Under the pieces are notes generated by a model that did no database searches, was not told where the DNA came from, and saw nothing but the letters and a program-made list of their open reading frames with translations. From positions 52,711 to 116,710 of the forward strand of contig NZ_JACESB010000008.1 in NCBI RefSeq assembly GCF_013912005.1: a stretch of DNA of 64,000 nucleotides, written 5' to 3'. The DNA is from Brevundimonas sp. Its GTDB lineage: Bacteria > Pseudomonadota > Alphaproteobacteria > Caulobacterales > Caulobacteraceae. Below, piece after piece: positions 26,899-35,937 of this stretch. The translations under genes and the position numbers were made by a program. How positions within the stretch are numbered: position 1 is the stretch's first letter; each line of letters opens with the position of its first letter.

Positions 26899-27239
26899 CC
26901 GACCGCTCCGTCCTCGAACCGCATCACCCCCGCCGCATCGACGGCGAGCCCGCGCTCGGAGCGCACGGCCGTGCGCGGCAGCGGCCCGTACAGGTGGGGG
27001 AACAGGGCCCCGCCCCGCGACGGCTCCCGGACCAGCCGGTCCCCGAGGCTCGCCAGATCGACCTCCAGCAGACGCAGCCCGCTCCGGCCGCGGTAGTGGC
27101 GCGCCGCCGTTTCGGCCAGCTGGTCCGCCATCGACATGTGGATGTAGCCGTCGGCGCGATCCACCTCCGAGCCGTCCCAGGCGGGACCGGCGGCCGCCCA
27201 CTCGGCGGCGTCGACCAGCTTCCAGGCCACGTCGCTCAC
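26889..27239 (-). CDS. DUF952 protein
   Basis: A 116-residue DUF952 protein. Typical features are [29 protein letters not shown] near residue 20-50 and [13 protein letters not shown]. Members are small cytoplasmic proteins of unknown function, structurally related to ADP-ribosyl-type folds. It starts with GTG overlapping the stop of the SixA-like gene (GTGA) and runs ten bases into pyrD. It is thus the middle gene of a tightly packed run. Confidence 0.88.
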   Translation of the reverse strand: MSDVAWKLVDAAEWAAAGPAWDGSEVDRADGYIHMSMADQLAETAARHYRGRSGLRLLEVDLASLGDRLVREPSRGGALFPHLYGPLPRTAVRSERGLAVDAAGVMRFEDGAVGWP

Positions 27240-27739
27240 CGGGCTTCCAGCTCCCGCGGCTGCAGCAGTCCCTCGAACAGCGGGCGTCCGGCGGGGTCGA
27301 CCGAGAAGATCGCCGCCGCGCCCGGCGCGAAGCCGCCGCTCATCCGGTCCATGAGCGCCGGCGAGGCCGCGCCCTCGCCGAGATACTCCAGCGCCAGCAG
27401 GTGGACGCCCGGATTGTGCGCCAGCACCAGCAGGCACCCGGCCTCCTCCTCGGCGGCCTCGACCAGCCGCCGCAGGGTCTCCGCCGAGCCGTTGTACAGC
27501 GCCTCGTCGTCTCGGACCTGCACGTCGCCCAGCGCGTCATGGACCAGGTCCCAGGTCTGGCGGGTGCGGGTGGCGGGCGAGACCAGCGCCAGATCCGGAC
27601 GCAGCCCCCGCGCCGCCAGGGTCCGGCCCATCAGGGCGGCGTCGATCCGGCCGCGGGCCGACAGCGGCCGGGTGCGGTCGCCGCCGGCGCCGCCCGTCCG
27701 CTCGGCCTCGGCGTGGCGCATCAGGATCAGTCGCTGCAT
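27236..27739 (-). CDS. SixA-like histidine phosphatase
   Basis: A 167-residue phosphatase of the histidine-acid family. The RHG motif is [10 protein letters not shown] (R8, H9) at the N-terminus, the second histidine lies in LVLAHNPGV, and [13 protein letters not shown] is the usual helix. SixA in E. coli dephosphorylates His-phosphotransfer domains, so this enzyme could act on a phosphorelay. Substrate is not proven. ATG start; it is preceded by the methyltransferase stop nine bases away. Confidence 0.9.
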   Translation of the reverse strand: MQRLILMRHAEAERTGGAGGDRTRPLSARGRIDAALMGRTLAARGLRPDLALVSPATRTRQTWDLVHDALGDVQVRDDEALYNGSAETLRRLVEAAEEEAGCLLVLAHNPGVHLLALEYLGEGAASPALMDRMSGGFAPGAAAIFSVDPAGRPLFEGLLQPRELEAR

Positions 27740-27748
27740 GGCCGCCCT

Positions 27749-28507
27749 TTAGGGCCGTTCGGAGGTTCCCGCCAGACCGCGATGGCTGCGACCCGCCGGC
27801 TGCGGCTGAAGGGCCGGCGCGAGGGCGGCGGCGGGGGCGACGGCCCCGCCCGGACGGATCCGCGCATAGGCCTGGCGGGTCGCCTCCAGAAGGATCACCC
27901 CGGCCGTCCCGGGCAGGATGCGCCGCCCCACCTGCTCCAGCCCGTCCGCCAGCGGCAGAAGGGGCGGCCACGGCGGCACGTACAGGGTCTGCGACCAGGC
28001 GACCGGCTCCAGCCCCGCCTCGCGCACCAGCCGCTCGAGCTGGCGCCGGGTGAACGGCCGCCCATGGCCGAAGGGCGTGCTTTCCGCCCGCGCCCACAGG
28101 CCGCCGCGCGCCGCCGCGACGAGGATCATCCGCCCCGCCGGGGCCAGGGCCCGCACCGCCTCGAGCATCAGGGCCCGGGCGTCGTCCGCCTCCTCCAGCG
28201 CATGCACCAGCAGCACCCGGTCGAAGGCGCCGGCGGCGAACGGCAGTCGGCGGTCGTCCACCAGCAGCGTCCGGTTCTTGCCTGACGCCGGCCACGGCTC
28301 CACCCCCTGGCCGCCCGGCATGGCGGCGACCACCCGCCGCGCCCCGACGAAGGCGTCCAGCCACGGCGTCGCATAGCCGAGGCCCAGCACGTCGCAGTTC
28401 GTCGCCTCGCCCCAGGCGTCCTCCAGCCGCCGCGCCAGCAGGCGTCGGGCCAGCGCGCCGGTCGGCTCGCCGTAGAAGTCGCGAAGCTCCTCGATGCTGC
28501 GCCGCAT
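27749..28507 (-). CDS. Methyltransferase-domain protein
   Basis: A 252-residue protein resembling class I SAM-dependent methyltransferases (type 11). Motif I is weak (CDVLGLGYATPWLDAF); later strands fit better (LPFAAGAFDRVLLVHALEEADD, EAVRALAPAGRMILV). It ends with a Pro/Ala-rich tail. Relatives are commonly encoded divergently from glyoxalase II in Caulobacterales; here the two starts are 45 bases apart. Substrate unknown. Confidence 0.75.
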   Translation of the reverse strand: MRRSIEELRDFYGEPTGALARRLLARRLEDAWGEATNCDVLGLGYATPWLDAFVGARRVVAAMPGGQGVEPWPASGKNRTLLVDDRRLPFAAGAFDRVLLVHALEEADDARALMLEAVRALAPAGRMILVAAARGGLWARAESTPFGHGRPFTRRQLERLVREAGLEPVAWSQTLYVPPWPPLLPLADGLEQVGRRILPGTAGVILLEATRQAYARIRPGGAVAPAAALAPALQPQPAGRSHRGLAGTSERP

Positions 28508-28552
28508 GCCGCCAGCATAGACCCGTCGGGGCGCCGCTGCCAGAATGGCCCC

Positions 28553-29281
28553 ATGCCCCTCGACGTGCGCCTGTTCCCCTGCCTGTCGGACAACTACGGC
28601 CTGCTGTTGCGCGACGCCGGCAGCGGCTCGGTGGCGGCCGTTGACGCGCCCGACGCCGACGCCATCCTCGCCGGGCTGGAGCGCGCCGGCTGGGGGCGGC
28701 TCGACCTGGTCCTGAACACCCACTGGCACCCCGACCACACCCAGGGCAACGCCGCCCTGAAGGCCGCGACCGGATGCGAGATCGTCGGTCCCGAGGAGGT
28801 CCGCCGGGCGGCGCCGCTGGACCGCGTGGTGCGGGGCGGGGATCGCGTGCGGCTGGGCGAGACCGCCTTCGAGGTGACTGACACGCCCGGCCACACCCTG
28901 GGTCACATCGTCTACCGCTCGCCGGAAGACGCCCAGGCCTTCGTCGGGGACGTGCTGTTCGTGATGGGCTGCGGGCGCCTGTTCGAGGGCGCGCCGGACC
29001 AGATGTGGTCCAGCCTGCGCGCCCTGGCCGCCTGGCCCGACGAGACGGTGATCTGGTGCGCCCACGAATACACCGCCTCCAACGCCCGCTTCGCGCTCAG
29101 CGTCGACGACCGTCCGGAGATGGAGGCGCGGGCGGCCGGGATCTTCGCTCTGCGCGAGCGTGGGGAGTCCACCGTTCCCACGACCATCGGGGCAGAGAAG
29201 GCCTTCAACCCCTTCCTGCGCGCGCCCGATGCGGCCGCCTTCGCCGCCCTGCGGGCGGCCAAGGACGGCTTCCGGGGCTGA
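28553..29281 (+). CDS. gloB: Hydroxyacylglutathione hydrolase (glyoxalase II)
   Basis: A 242-residue metallo-beta-lactamase-fold enzyme that hydrolyses S-lactoylglutathione to lactate and glutathione, the second step of methylglyoxal detoxification. The metal motif is THWHPDH, followed by TPGHTLGHI and FVGDVLFVMGCGRLFEG. CAHEYTASNARFAL and the C-terminal glutathione-binding region (TIGAEKAFNPFLR) are the glyoxalase II hallmarks. ATG start. The gshA gene 7 kb on makes the glutathione precursor. Confidence 0.95.
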   Translation: MPLDVRLFPCLSDNYGLLLRDAGSGSVAAVDAPDADAILAGLERAGWGRLDLVLNTHWHPDHTQGNAALKAATGCEIVGPEEVRRAAPLDRVVRGGDRVRLGETAFEVTDTPGHTLGHIVYRSPEDAQAFVGDVLFVMGCGRLFEGAPDQMWSSLRALAAWPDETVIWCAHEYTASNARFALSVDDRPEMEARAAGIFALRERGESTVPTTIGAEKAFNPFLRAPDAAAFAALRAAKDGFRG

Positions 29282-29288
29282 CGGTCTG

Positions 29289-30080
29289 CTACTGCAGGAA
29301 GGCCCGGATCACCCGGGCCGAAGACGGCCGTCCGGCGACGCCCTGGGAGGGCGCCACGACGACGCGCAGTTCGCCCCGGGCGTAGGTCACCGAGGCGGCG
29401 CCGCCCTCCACGATGACGATGCGGCGGAGCTGGTTCAGCGCCTCCCGTCCGCCGGGCGAGCGGGAGATCCGGGCCACGGCGTCGGTCGACAGGATCAGGG
29501 CCTCGACCGTCAGGGCCTCGGCGTCGCCGCCGGTGTCGACGTTGATCTCGACCAGTCGTCCGACCGCTTCGCTGAGCATGGCGCTGCGGCGCGCCATCAG
29601 GCTCCACAGGCGGAACGGTCCGAGCACCGGCGGGGTCAGGTTCTGGCCGGGCCCCGCGAACGAGGCCGGAGCCCCGCCGGGCGCCCGTCCGGTGTAGACG
29701 GTGATGCCCCCGTTCGGGGTCACCCGCAGCACCTGCTGACCGGCGTCATTGCGATAGATCACGTCGCCGCGCGGCGCCGGGCTCGGGCGCAGGACCCAGG
29801 TCTCCTCGCTGCGCTCGAACCTGAGCAGCGAGTGGTTGCCGGACCGGTCGAGGGTGAAGGCGTCGCCCGTGTCGGCGACGTAGCGCCCCGGCGGCGGAAG
29901 GGCGCTGCTGGGCCGCGGCTGGAGGCGGAGGGCGCGGCTCTGTTCGGCCTGGGCGTTGGCGCGTTCCTGGGCGCTGGCGCCCGCCGTGGAGGCGAGCGAA
30001 AGAGCCGACGCCGCGAGGGCGATCGCCATCGCGGCCGAAAGCGGCGTCCACGCCGGCCTCGCCTTCGCCGTCAACTCCAT
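29289..30080 (-). CDS. Exported DUF4908-like protein
   Basis: A 263-residue protein with a long basic N-terminus and a hydrophobic segment (MAIALAASALSLASTAGASA) that looks like a signal peptide. The mature part is beta-rich: GRYVADTGDAFTLDRSGNHSLLRFERSEETWVLRP, then a segment with ITVYTGR. It fits DUF4908, a family I associate with Caulobacterales, but there is no catalytic signature. AAGG lies eight bases upstream of the ATG. It sits 49 bases after the reductase gene on the same strand. Function unknown. Confidence 0.65.
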   Translation of the reverse strand: MELTAKARPAWTPLSAAMAIALAASALSLASTAGASAQERANAQAEQSRALRLQPRPSSALPPPGRYVADTGDAFTLDRSGNHSLLRFERSEETWVLRPSPAPRGDVIYRNDAGQQVLRVTPNGGITVYTGRAPGGAPASFAGPGQNLTPPVLGPFRLWSLMARRSAMLSEAVGRLVEINVDTGGDAEALTVEALILSTDAVARISRSPGGREALNQLRRIVIVEGGAASVTYARGELRVVVAPSQGVAGRPSSARVIRAFLQ

Positions 30081-30129
30081 GGCCGCCTTGGTGCAATCGC
30101 GGCGCGGCGGATTTTGGGCAGGGGCCGGA

Positions 30130-30855
30130 TCACCCGACCAGATACTGACCGCCGTTCAGCGACAGGGTGCAGCCTGTGACATATCCGGCACGTTCGCCGG
30201 CCAGCCACGACACCATATCGGCGATTTCCTCGCCTTTTCCGAGTCTTCCGACCGGGATCTGGGCGATGATTCCGGCCAGGACCTTCTCGTCCATGGCGCC
30301 CACCATCTCGGTGTCGATGTAGCCGGGCGCGATACAATTCACCGTGACCCCCTTGCGCGCGTTCTCCAGCGCGAGGGCCTTGGTGAAGCCGATCATCCCC
30401 GCCTTGGCGGCCGAGTAGTTGGTCTGGCCGATCTGGCCCTTCTGGCCGTTGATCGAGCTGATGTTGACGATCCGCCCCCATCCCCGGTCGCGCATGCCGT
30501 TGATGACCTGGCGGGTCATGTTGAACACGCTGTCCATGTTCACCCGGATCACGTCCGACCACTGGTCGGCGGTCATCTTGTGGAAGAAGCCGTCGCGGGT
30601 GATGCCCGCGTTGTTGATCAGGACGTCGATCGGCCCCAGCGCCGCCTCCACCTCGGCCACGGCGCGCTGGCAGTCCTCGAAGCTGCCGACGTTGCCCTTG
30701 ACCACCATCACGCCCAGTTCCTCGGCGGTGGCGCGGGCGGCGGCCTCGTTGCCGGAGAAGCCGGCGGCGACCGCCATCCCGTCTTCCTTCAGCCGCTGGG
30801 CGATCGCCTTGCCGATGCCGCGGGTGCCGCCCGTCACGAGTGCGACGCGTGCCAT
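30130..30855 (-). CDS. phbB: Acetoacetyl-CoA reductase
   Basis: A 241-residue short-chain dehydrogenase that reduces acetoacetyl-CoA to (R)-3-hydroxybutyryl-CoA for polyhydroxybutyrate. The nucleotide loop is TGGTRGIG (8-15), and the catalytic residues are S134, Y147 and K151 in NISSINGQKGQIGQTNYSAAK. The stretch GQKGQIGQTNYSAAKAGMIGFTKALALE and the end YVTGCTLSLNGGQYLVG favour PhaB over FabG. No phaC or phaA is in the window. The leader is strongly structured and contains the ribosome site. Confidence 0.92.
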   Translation of the reverse strand: MARVALVTGGTRGIGKAIAQRLKEDGMAVAAGFSGNEAAARATAEELGVMVVKGNVGSFEDCQRAVAEVEAALGPIDVLINNAGITRDGFFHKMTADQWSDVIRVNMDSVFNMTRQVINGMRDRGWGRIVNISSINGQKGQIGQTNYSAAKAGMIGFTKALALENARKGVTVNCIAPGYIDTEMVGAMDEKVLAGIIAQIPVGRLGKGEEIADMVSWLAGERAGYVTGCTLSLNGGQYLVG

Positions 30856-30857
30856 GT

Positions 30858-30915
30858 GCGTATTCCTGTCCCTGAGCGGCGGCCTCTCCGTGGGCCGCCT
30901 GCCGTGGGAATACGC
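30858..30915 (-). promoter_or_regulatory. Nested inverted repeat in the acetoacetyl-CoA reductase leader
   Basis: The outer 9-bp arms are GCGTATTCC (30858-30866) and GGAATACGC (30907-30915); the inner 7-bp hairpin is GGCGGCC (30878-30884) with GGCCGCC (30893-30899). In the minus-strand RNA the outer 3' arm reads GGAAUACGC and contains the ribosome site, seven bases before AUG. Pairing would hide it. A GCTAAAGC element at 30914-30921 could be a -10, which would start RNA near 30907 and remove the 5' arm. Confidence 0.55.
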
Positions 30916-30948
30916 TTTAGCTTGCCGGACGTTGCGCGGAAAGCGTCG

Positions 30949-32019
30949 TTACGCCGCCGGCGCCAGACGGGCCATGTCGAGGACGAAGCGGTAGCGCACG
31001 TCCGACCGTTCCATCCGCTCGTACGCCTCGTTGATCTGCTCCGGCGCGATCACCTCGATATCGCAGGCGATGCCATGCTCGGCGCAGAAGTCGAGCATCT
31101 CCTGCGTCTCCCGGATGCCGCCGATCAGGCTGCCCGCCACGCTGCGCCGCCGCCACAGCAGGGGCATGGCGTAGACCGGCATCCCCTCGGTGGTCAGGCC
31201 CAGCATGACCATGGTCCCGTCGCGCGCCAGCAGGTTGATATGGCTGGCGATCTCGTGGGTGGCCGAGACCGTGTTGATGATCAGGTCGAACTTTTCCGCC
31301 GCGGCCTGCATGGCCGCCTTGTCCGAGTTGATCAGGAAGTGCTTCGCCCCCATCCGCTCGGCGTCGGCCTTCTTCCGGTCCGAGGTCGACAGCACCGTCA
31401 CCTCGGCGCCCAGGGCGGCGGCCAGCTTGACCGCCATGTGGCCGAGGCCGCCCAGGCCGATCACCGCCACCTTCGAGCCCGGACCCACCTTCCAGTGGCG
31501 CAGCGGGCTCCAGGTGGTGATGCCGGCGCACAGCAGCGGCGCGGCGGCGTCCAGCGGCAGGGCGTCGGGGATGCGCAGCACATAATTCTGATCGACGGTG
31601 ATGCGGTCCGAGTAGCCGCCCTGGGTGATGGTCTGCCCGACCTCGGCGCCTTTCGCGTTGCGCGAGCCGTAGGTCTGGATCATGCCCGGCTCGCAGTACT
31701 GCTCCTCGCCCGCCACGCAGGCGGGGCAGGTGCGGCAGCTGTCCACCATGCAGCCGACCCCGACCCGGTCGCCGACCTTGAAGCGGGTGACGCCGGAGCC
31801 CACCGCCGTCACCACCCCGGCGATCTCATGGCCGGGCACGATCGGATAGCGCGTGCCGCCCAGCTGGTTCTTCGCCACGTGCAGGTCCGAGTGGCAGACG
31901 CCGCAGTAGCGGATCTCGATCGCCACATCGTCCGGACCCGGGTCGCGCCGGTCGAACCGCCAGGGCTCCAGCGGCTGGTCGGCGGCGACGGCGGCGAAGG
32001 CGCGGGTGGCGATGGGCAT
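30949..32019 (-). CDS. Zinc-dependent NAD(P)-alcohol dehydrogenase
   Basis: A 356-residue medium-chain dehydrogenase of the YahK / cinnamyl-alcohol-dehydrogenase-like group. The catalytic zinc site has C39 (YCGVCHSDLH) and H64-E65 (GHEIAGVV). The structural zinc is held by C95, C98, C101 and C109. The Rossmann loop GLGGLGHMAVKLAAALGAEVTVLSTSDRK fits NADP(H). Such enzymes reduce aldehydes. The gene lies upstream of phbB on the same strand but 93 bases away, so it may be separate. Confidence 0.9.
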   Translation of the reverse strand: MPIATRAFAAVAADQPLEPWRFDRRDPGPDDVAIEIRYCGVCHSDLHVAKNQLGGTRYPIVPGHEIAGVVTAVGSGVTRFKVGDRVGVGCMVDSCRTCPACVAGEEQYCEPGMIQTYGSRNAKGAEVGQTITQGGYSDRITVDQNYVLRIPDALPLDAAAPLLCAGITTWSPLRHWKVGPGSKVAVIGLGGLGHMAVKLAAALGAEVTVLSTSDRKKADAERMGAKHFLINSDKAAMQAAAEKFDLIINTVSATHEIASHINLLARDGTMVMLGLTTEGMPVYAMPLLWRRRSVAGSLIGGIRETQEMLDFCAEHGIACDIEVIAPEQINEAYERMERSDVRYRFVLDMARLAPAA

Positions 32020-32045
32020 GGAAGGCTCCGGCGGCGGGGAAGGGG

Positions 32046-32058
32046 GCCTAAGCTAGGC
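32046..32058 (-). promoter_or_regulatory. Small inverted repeat before the alcohol dehydrogenase
   Basis: GCCTA-AGC-TAGGC sits 27-39 bases upstream of the ATG. The minus-strand reading resembles a caulobacterial -10 element. Weak evidence. Confidence 0.25.
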
Positions 32059-32087
32059 TCGGCTTCCCGCCGCGCAAGCCCGCGGGC

Positions 32088-32642
32088 TCAGCCGCCGCCC
32101 ATGGGGATCTCCCGGGTGGTCTCACCTTCGTAGGTCAGCCGCCGGATGCGCGCCTTGCGTTCCGCATGGTCGAAGGCGATCAGCTCCAGGCCGCCCCCGC
32201 CCTCGGCGTCGGTGACGAGGCGCACCGGCACGCCCGTGTCGTTGTTGTTCAGCCGGATCGACGCGGCTCCGGTGCGGCTCACCACCAGCCCCAGGCGGTC
32301 CCGCATGGGCGCGCCGACCCCGGCCGGCGCATCCAGCGCCAGCGAGGCCTGGCCGTTCTCGAACGTGCCCAGCCCGCCGCGCTCCACGCCGGTCTCATCA
32401 TAGATCCACAGGGCCGCCGACTGGCCGTGCTGCCGCCCCGCATCCGTGCCGATCACCACCCGCTCCACCCCGCGCCCGTCGACGAGGGCGATCCGCCGCG
32501 CCTTGACCTCGTCCTGGACGGGATCGCGCGCTGCGCCCCCGACCAGCACCACCGCGAGTCCGGCGGCCAGAGCGAGCGTCGTGATCTGAAGTCGTCCGAC
32601 CTGCTTCTGCAGTCGATCGATTGTGTCGTTCTCCCCGGGCAC
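32088..32642 (-). CDS. Membrane-anchored hypothetical protein
   Basis: A 184-residue protein I do not recognise. Residues 1-14 are polar and helical (ENDTIDRLQKQVGRLQ), then comes one membrane helix (LQITTLALAAGLAVVLVGG), then a beta-rich domain with repeated D/G turns (RRIALVDGRGVERVVIGTD, GLGTFENGQASLALD, RLGLVVSRTGAASIRLNNND). This looks like a small beta-repeat periplasmic domain. The GTG at 32642 is chosen because GGAGGAGG lies about eight bases upstream. It is monocistronic between the dehydrogenase and the DUF72 gene. Confidence 0.6.
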   Translation of the reverse strand: MPGENDTIDRLQKQVGRLQITTLALAAGLAVVLVGGAARDPVQDEVKARRIALVDGRGVERVVIGTDAGRQHGQSAALWIYDETGVERGGLGTFENGQASLALDAPAGVGAPMRDRLGLVVSRTGAASIRLNNNDTGVPVRLVTDAEGGGGLELIAFDHAERKARIRRLTYEGETTREIPMGGG

Positions 32643-32765
32643 GCCCGCCTCCTCCTCCGCTGCAGTGAAGATGGCTAGCAAGCCGTCCGGCCCGGGGCGG
32701 CTTAATTCGGCGTAATGGCCGGACGACCGCCCGCGGCGCGGCCGCCGGCGGGGCAAGCGCCGCCC

Positions 32766-33515
32766 TCAGCCCAGCCGGTCGATCAGCGCCATGGCGGCGG
32801 CGGGGTTCCGCACCTTCGCGCCGGAGATGAAGTAGGCGAACACGTCCCCGCGCCCGGCCCACGCGCGGGCCCGGGCCGCGATCGCGTCCAGCTCCGCCGA
32901 CGTCATGCCGGTCGGCTCGTCCTCGCGGCTGGACATCAGCCGGGCGTAGGTGAAGTCCGCCGTCGGCTGGTCGATGCGCGGCCACTCCGGCGCCTCCTCG
33001 TCCTCGGCGTAGACGATGGCGACGCCGTACTTCGCCGCCAGGTCGTAGAACTGCTGGGTGTCGAAGCTCGGGTGCCGCACCTCCAGCGCATGGCGCAGGC
33101 GCAGCCCGTCCTTCTCCTTCGGCAGCAGCCTGAGGAAGCCTTCGAAATCCTCGGGATCGAACTTCTTGGTCCCCATGAACTGCCAGTTGATCGGGCCCAG
33201 CTTGTCCCCCAGCGCCGTCAGCCCCTGGTCGAGGAACCGCCCCATCGACTCGCCCATGTCCGACAGCACCTTGCGGTTGGTGCAATAGCGGCTGGCCTTG
33301 ACCGAAAAGACGAACCCCTCCGGCGTCTCGTCGCGCCACTTCATCCAGCTGTCCGGCTTGAAGGTCGAATAGTAGGTGCCGTTGATCTCGATCGAGGTCA
33401 GCTTGCGGCTGGCGTACTCCAGCTCGCGCTTCTGGCTCCACTTCTCGGGATAGAAGACCCCGCGCCACGGCTCGTAGGTCCAGCCGCCGACGCCGACGCG
33501 GATCGTGCCTGTCAT
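32766..33515 (-). CDS. DUF72 protein (YecE-like)
   Basis: A 249-residue DUF72 protein with the typical TIM-barrel motifs: GVGGWTYEPWRGVFYPEKWSQKRELEYASRKLTSIEINGTYYS at the start, FVFSVKASRYCTN, and ALEVRHPSF. The C-terminal segment FAYFISGAKVRNPAAAMALIDRL is also diagnostic. The family is structurally related to endonuclease IV, but its activity is not settled. The ATG has a GGAGGGCGAG ribosome site. It precedes the TetR gene on the opposite side of a short gap. Confidence 0.9.
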   Translation of the reverse strand: MTGTIRVGVGGWTYEPWRGVFYPEKWSQKRELEYASRKLTSIEINGTYYSTFKPDSWMKWRDETPEGFVFSVKASRYCTNRKVLSDMGESMGRFLDQGLTALGDKLGPINWQFMGTKKFDPEDFEGFLRLLPKEKDGLRLRHALEVRHPSFDTQQFYDLAAKYGVAIVYAEDEEAPEWPRIDQPTADFTYARLMSSREDEPTGMTSAELDAIAARARAWAGRGDVFAYFISGAKVRNPAAAMALIDRLG

Positions 33516-33546
33516 CTCGCCCTCCTGTGCGGAGACCGATGTGCTC

Positions 33547-34128
33547 TCAGCCGGCGGCGGGGACAAGGGCGCGGTAGGCCGCCCGGGCGTGGGCGCGGGC
33601 GGTCGCGTCGTCCAGCAGCCGCTTCGAGTGGCTGTAGGACAGCACCATCCCCTTGTACTGGAACACCCTGGCGTCGAGCGCCGCCTCGTCGAGGTCCGGA
33701 TACAGCGTCCGGAACTCGCGACGGATGACCCTGGCCCAGCGCAGCTGGCTGGCCTTCAGCACGTCGCGCAGCGGGCCCGGCTGGTCGTCCAGCTCGGCCG
33801 CGGCGGCCATCAGCGGGCAGCCGCCCGGCCGGTCCTGGCCGTCGACCCAGTCCAGCTCCAGCTCGGCGATCCGGTCCAGCCGCTCCCGCCCGGGCGCCAG
33901 TCCCTCGGCGGGCCGCCACACCCGCTCGGTGAAGCGCTCGATCATGGCCTCGACCAGCTCGGCCTGCAGCGCTTCCTTGGACTGGAAGTGCTTCAGCACG
34001 GCGCTCTTCGACACGCCGGCCGCGGCGGCCACGTCGGCCAGGCTGACGGCGGCGAGGCCGCGCACGGCGACCAGCCGCATGGCCTCGTCGATCAGCCGCG
34101 CCCGCGTCGCCTCGCCCTTGCCCGCCAT
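33547..34128 (-). CDS. TetR-family transcriptional regulator
   Basis: A 193-residue TetR regulator. The helix-turn-helix is clear: AVRGLAAVSLADVAAAAGVSKSAVLKHFQSKEAL (about residues 22-55). The C-terminal region with PGGCPLMAAAAELDDQPGPL and RRLLDDATARA resembles the TetR C-terminal ligand-binding family PF13305/AcuR-like. It is divergent from a small secreted protein gene; three operator-like palindromes fill the gap, so it most likely represses itself and that gene. The ligand is unknown. Confidence 0.93.
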   Translation of the reverse strand: MAGKGEATRARLIDEAMRLVAVRGLAAVSLADVAAAAGVSKSAVLKHFQSKEALQAELVEAMIERFTERVWRPAEGLAPGRERLDRIAELELDWVDGQDRPGGCPLMAAAAELDDQPGPLRDVLKASQLRWARVIRREFRTLYPDLDEAALDARVFQYKGMVLSYSHSKRLLDDATARAHARAAYRALVPAAG

Positions 34129-34144
34129 CGATCCGACTCCACAA

Positions 34145-34215
34145 GTGTCCGACCGGACACTTTCCTGTTGACTCAAAGTGACCGAGCGGTCACTCATTTG
34201 TGCACGACCGGTCAC
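34145..34215. promoter_or_regulatory. Three tandem palindromic operators between tetR and the small secreted protein gene
   Basis: Three 16-base boxes fit GTGACCGNNCGGTCAC: GTGTCCGACCGGACAC (34145-34160), GTGACCGAGCGGTCAC (34178-34193, perfect) and GTGCACGACCGGTCAC (34200-34215, left arm 5 of 7). A plausible TTGACT (-35) at 34168 places box 2 in the promoter spacer. This is typical autoregulatory TetR architecture. Confidence 0.75.
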
Positions 34216-34263
34216 TTCTACACGGAGCCGGTCGTCGTGACCACCCTCAACGGAGGAAGCGCC

Positions 34264-34557
34264 ATGCTTCTCGCCTCCCTTTCCCTCGCCGCGGCCCTGC
34301 TCGCCGCCCCGCCGGCCGCGGCCGGCGCCGCCGCCACCCTCGTCGAGCCCCGCGAGGTGCGGGCCAACCTCGACGGCCGCAACTGGTCGTGCGACCCCGC
34401 CGGCCGCTGCATCGGCCGCGGCGGCGGCGCCTCCCAGCCGCTGATGCGGGAATGCCGCCGTTTCGCGGCCCGCTTCGGTCCGGTGTCGGCCTTCTCGCGC
34501 GACGGCATGGCCCTGACGGAGGCCGAACTGGTCCAGTGCAACGCCGCGGCGGCCTGA
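34264..34557 (+). CDS. Small secreted four-cysteine protein
   Basis: A 97-residue protein with a signal peptide (MLLASLSLAAALLAAPPAAAGA) and a short mature domain holding four cysteines (C43, C50, C65 and C91: WSCDPAGRCIG, MRECRRF, VQCN). The pattern resembles a small caulobacterial family I recall as CC_3515-type putative zinc binders, but that link is from memory. The ribosome site GGAGGAA is six bases from the ATG. It is divergent from tetR and probably controlled by it. Possible roles: copper or zinc handling in the envelope. Confidence 0.65.
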   Translation: MLLASLSLAAALLAAPPAAAGAAATLVEPREVRANLDGRNWSCDPAGRCIGRGGGASQPLMRECRRFAARFGPVSAFSRDGMALTEAELVQCNAAAA

Positions 34558-34623
34558 CCCTCCGCAGCGCCCGCGACCCGTGCTAGCCCTCCCCGGCCGC
34601 GCGCTGCGGCGGGGAGGGCTTCC

Positions 34624-35643
<1,020 letters not shown>

Positions 35644-35646
35644 GGG

Positions 35647-35937
35647 TCAGGGGAGGGAGTCCAGCCAGTCCTCAAGGCCGTGGCGGATGCGCAGGACATG
35701 CACGCCCGCAGGGTCCAGTTCGTACAGGACGATATGACTTCTGTACGGCAGGATGCGGATCGAGGCGCGCAGCCCGGCGCGCACGGGCGCCGACCGTGGA
35801 AATTGGCCGAGCCGCTGAATCGAGGCGCGCAGCCCGTCCGCGTAGACATCGCCCTGCTTTGGACCGAACCTTTCGACGCCTTCGCGGTAGATCGCCCGGA
35901 TGTCCGCCCGGGCCGCCTCCGACAGGCGAACCCGCAT
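35647..35937 (-). CDS. parE: ParE-family toxin
   Basis: A 96-residue RelE/ParE superfamily toxin. Typical blocks are RLSEAARADIRAIYREGVERFG at the start and RSHIVLYELDPAGVHVLRIRHGLEDWLDSL at the end. ParE toxins inhibit DNA gyrase. The ATG overlaps the parD stop by one base (TGATG). The convergent amidohydrolase gene stops four bases before this gene's stop. Confidence 0.92.
   Translation of the reverse strand: MRVRLSEAARADIRAIYREGVERFGPKQGDVYADGLRASIQRLGQFPRSAPVRAGLRASIRILPYRSHIVLYELDPAGVHVLRIRHGLEDWLDSLP

Noticed and set aside
34582-34587. GCTAGC as a defined promoter of the amidohydrolase gene
   Set aside because: The only -35-like hexamer (CTGACC at 34554) is 22 bases away, too far; left as a remark.
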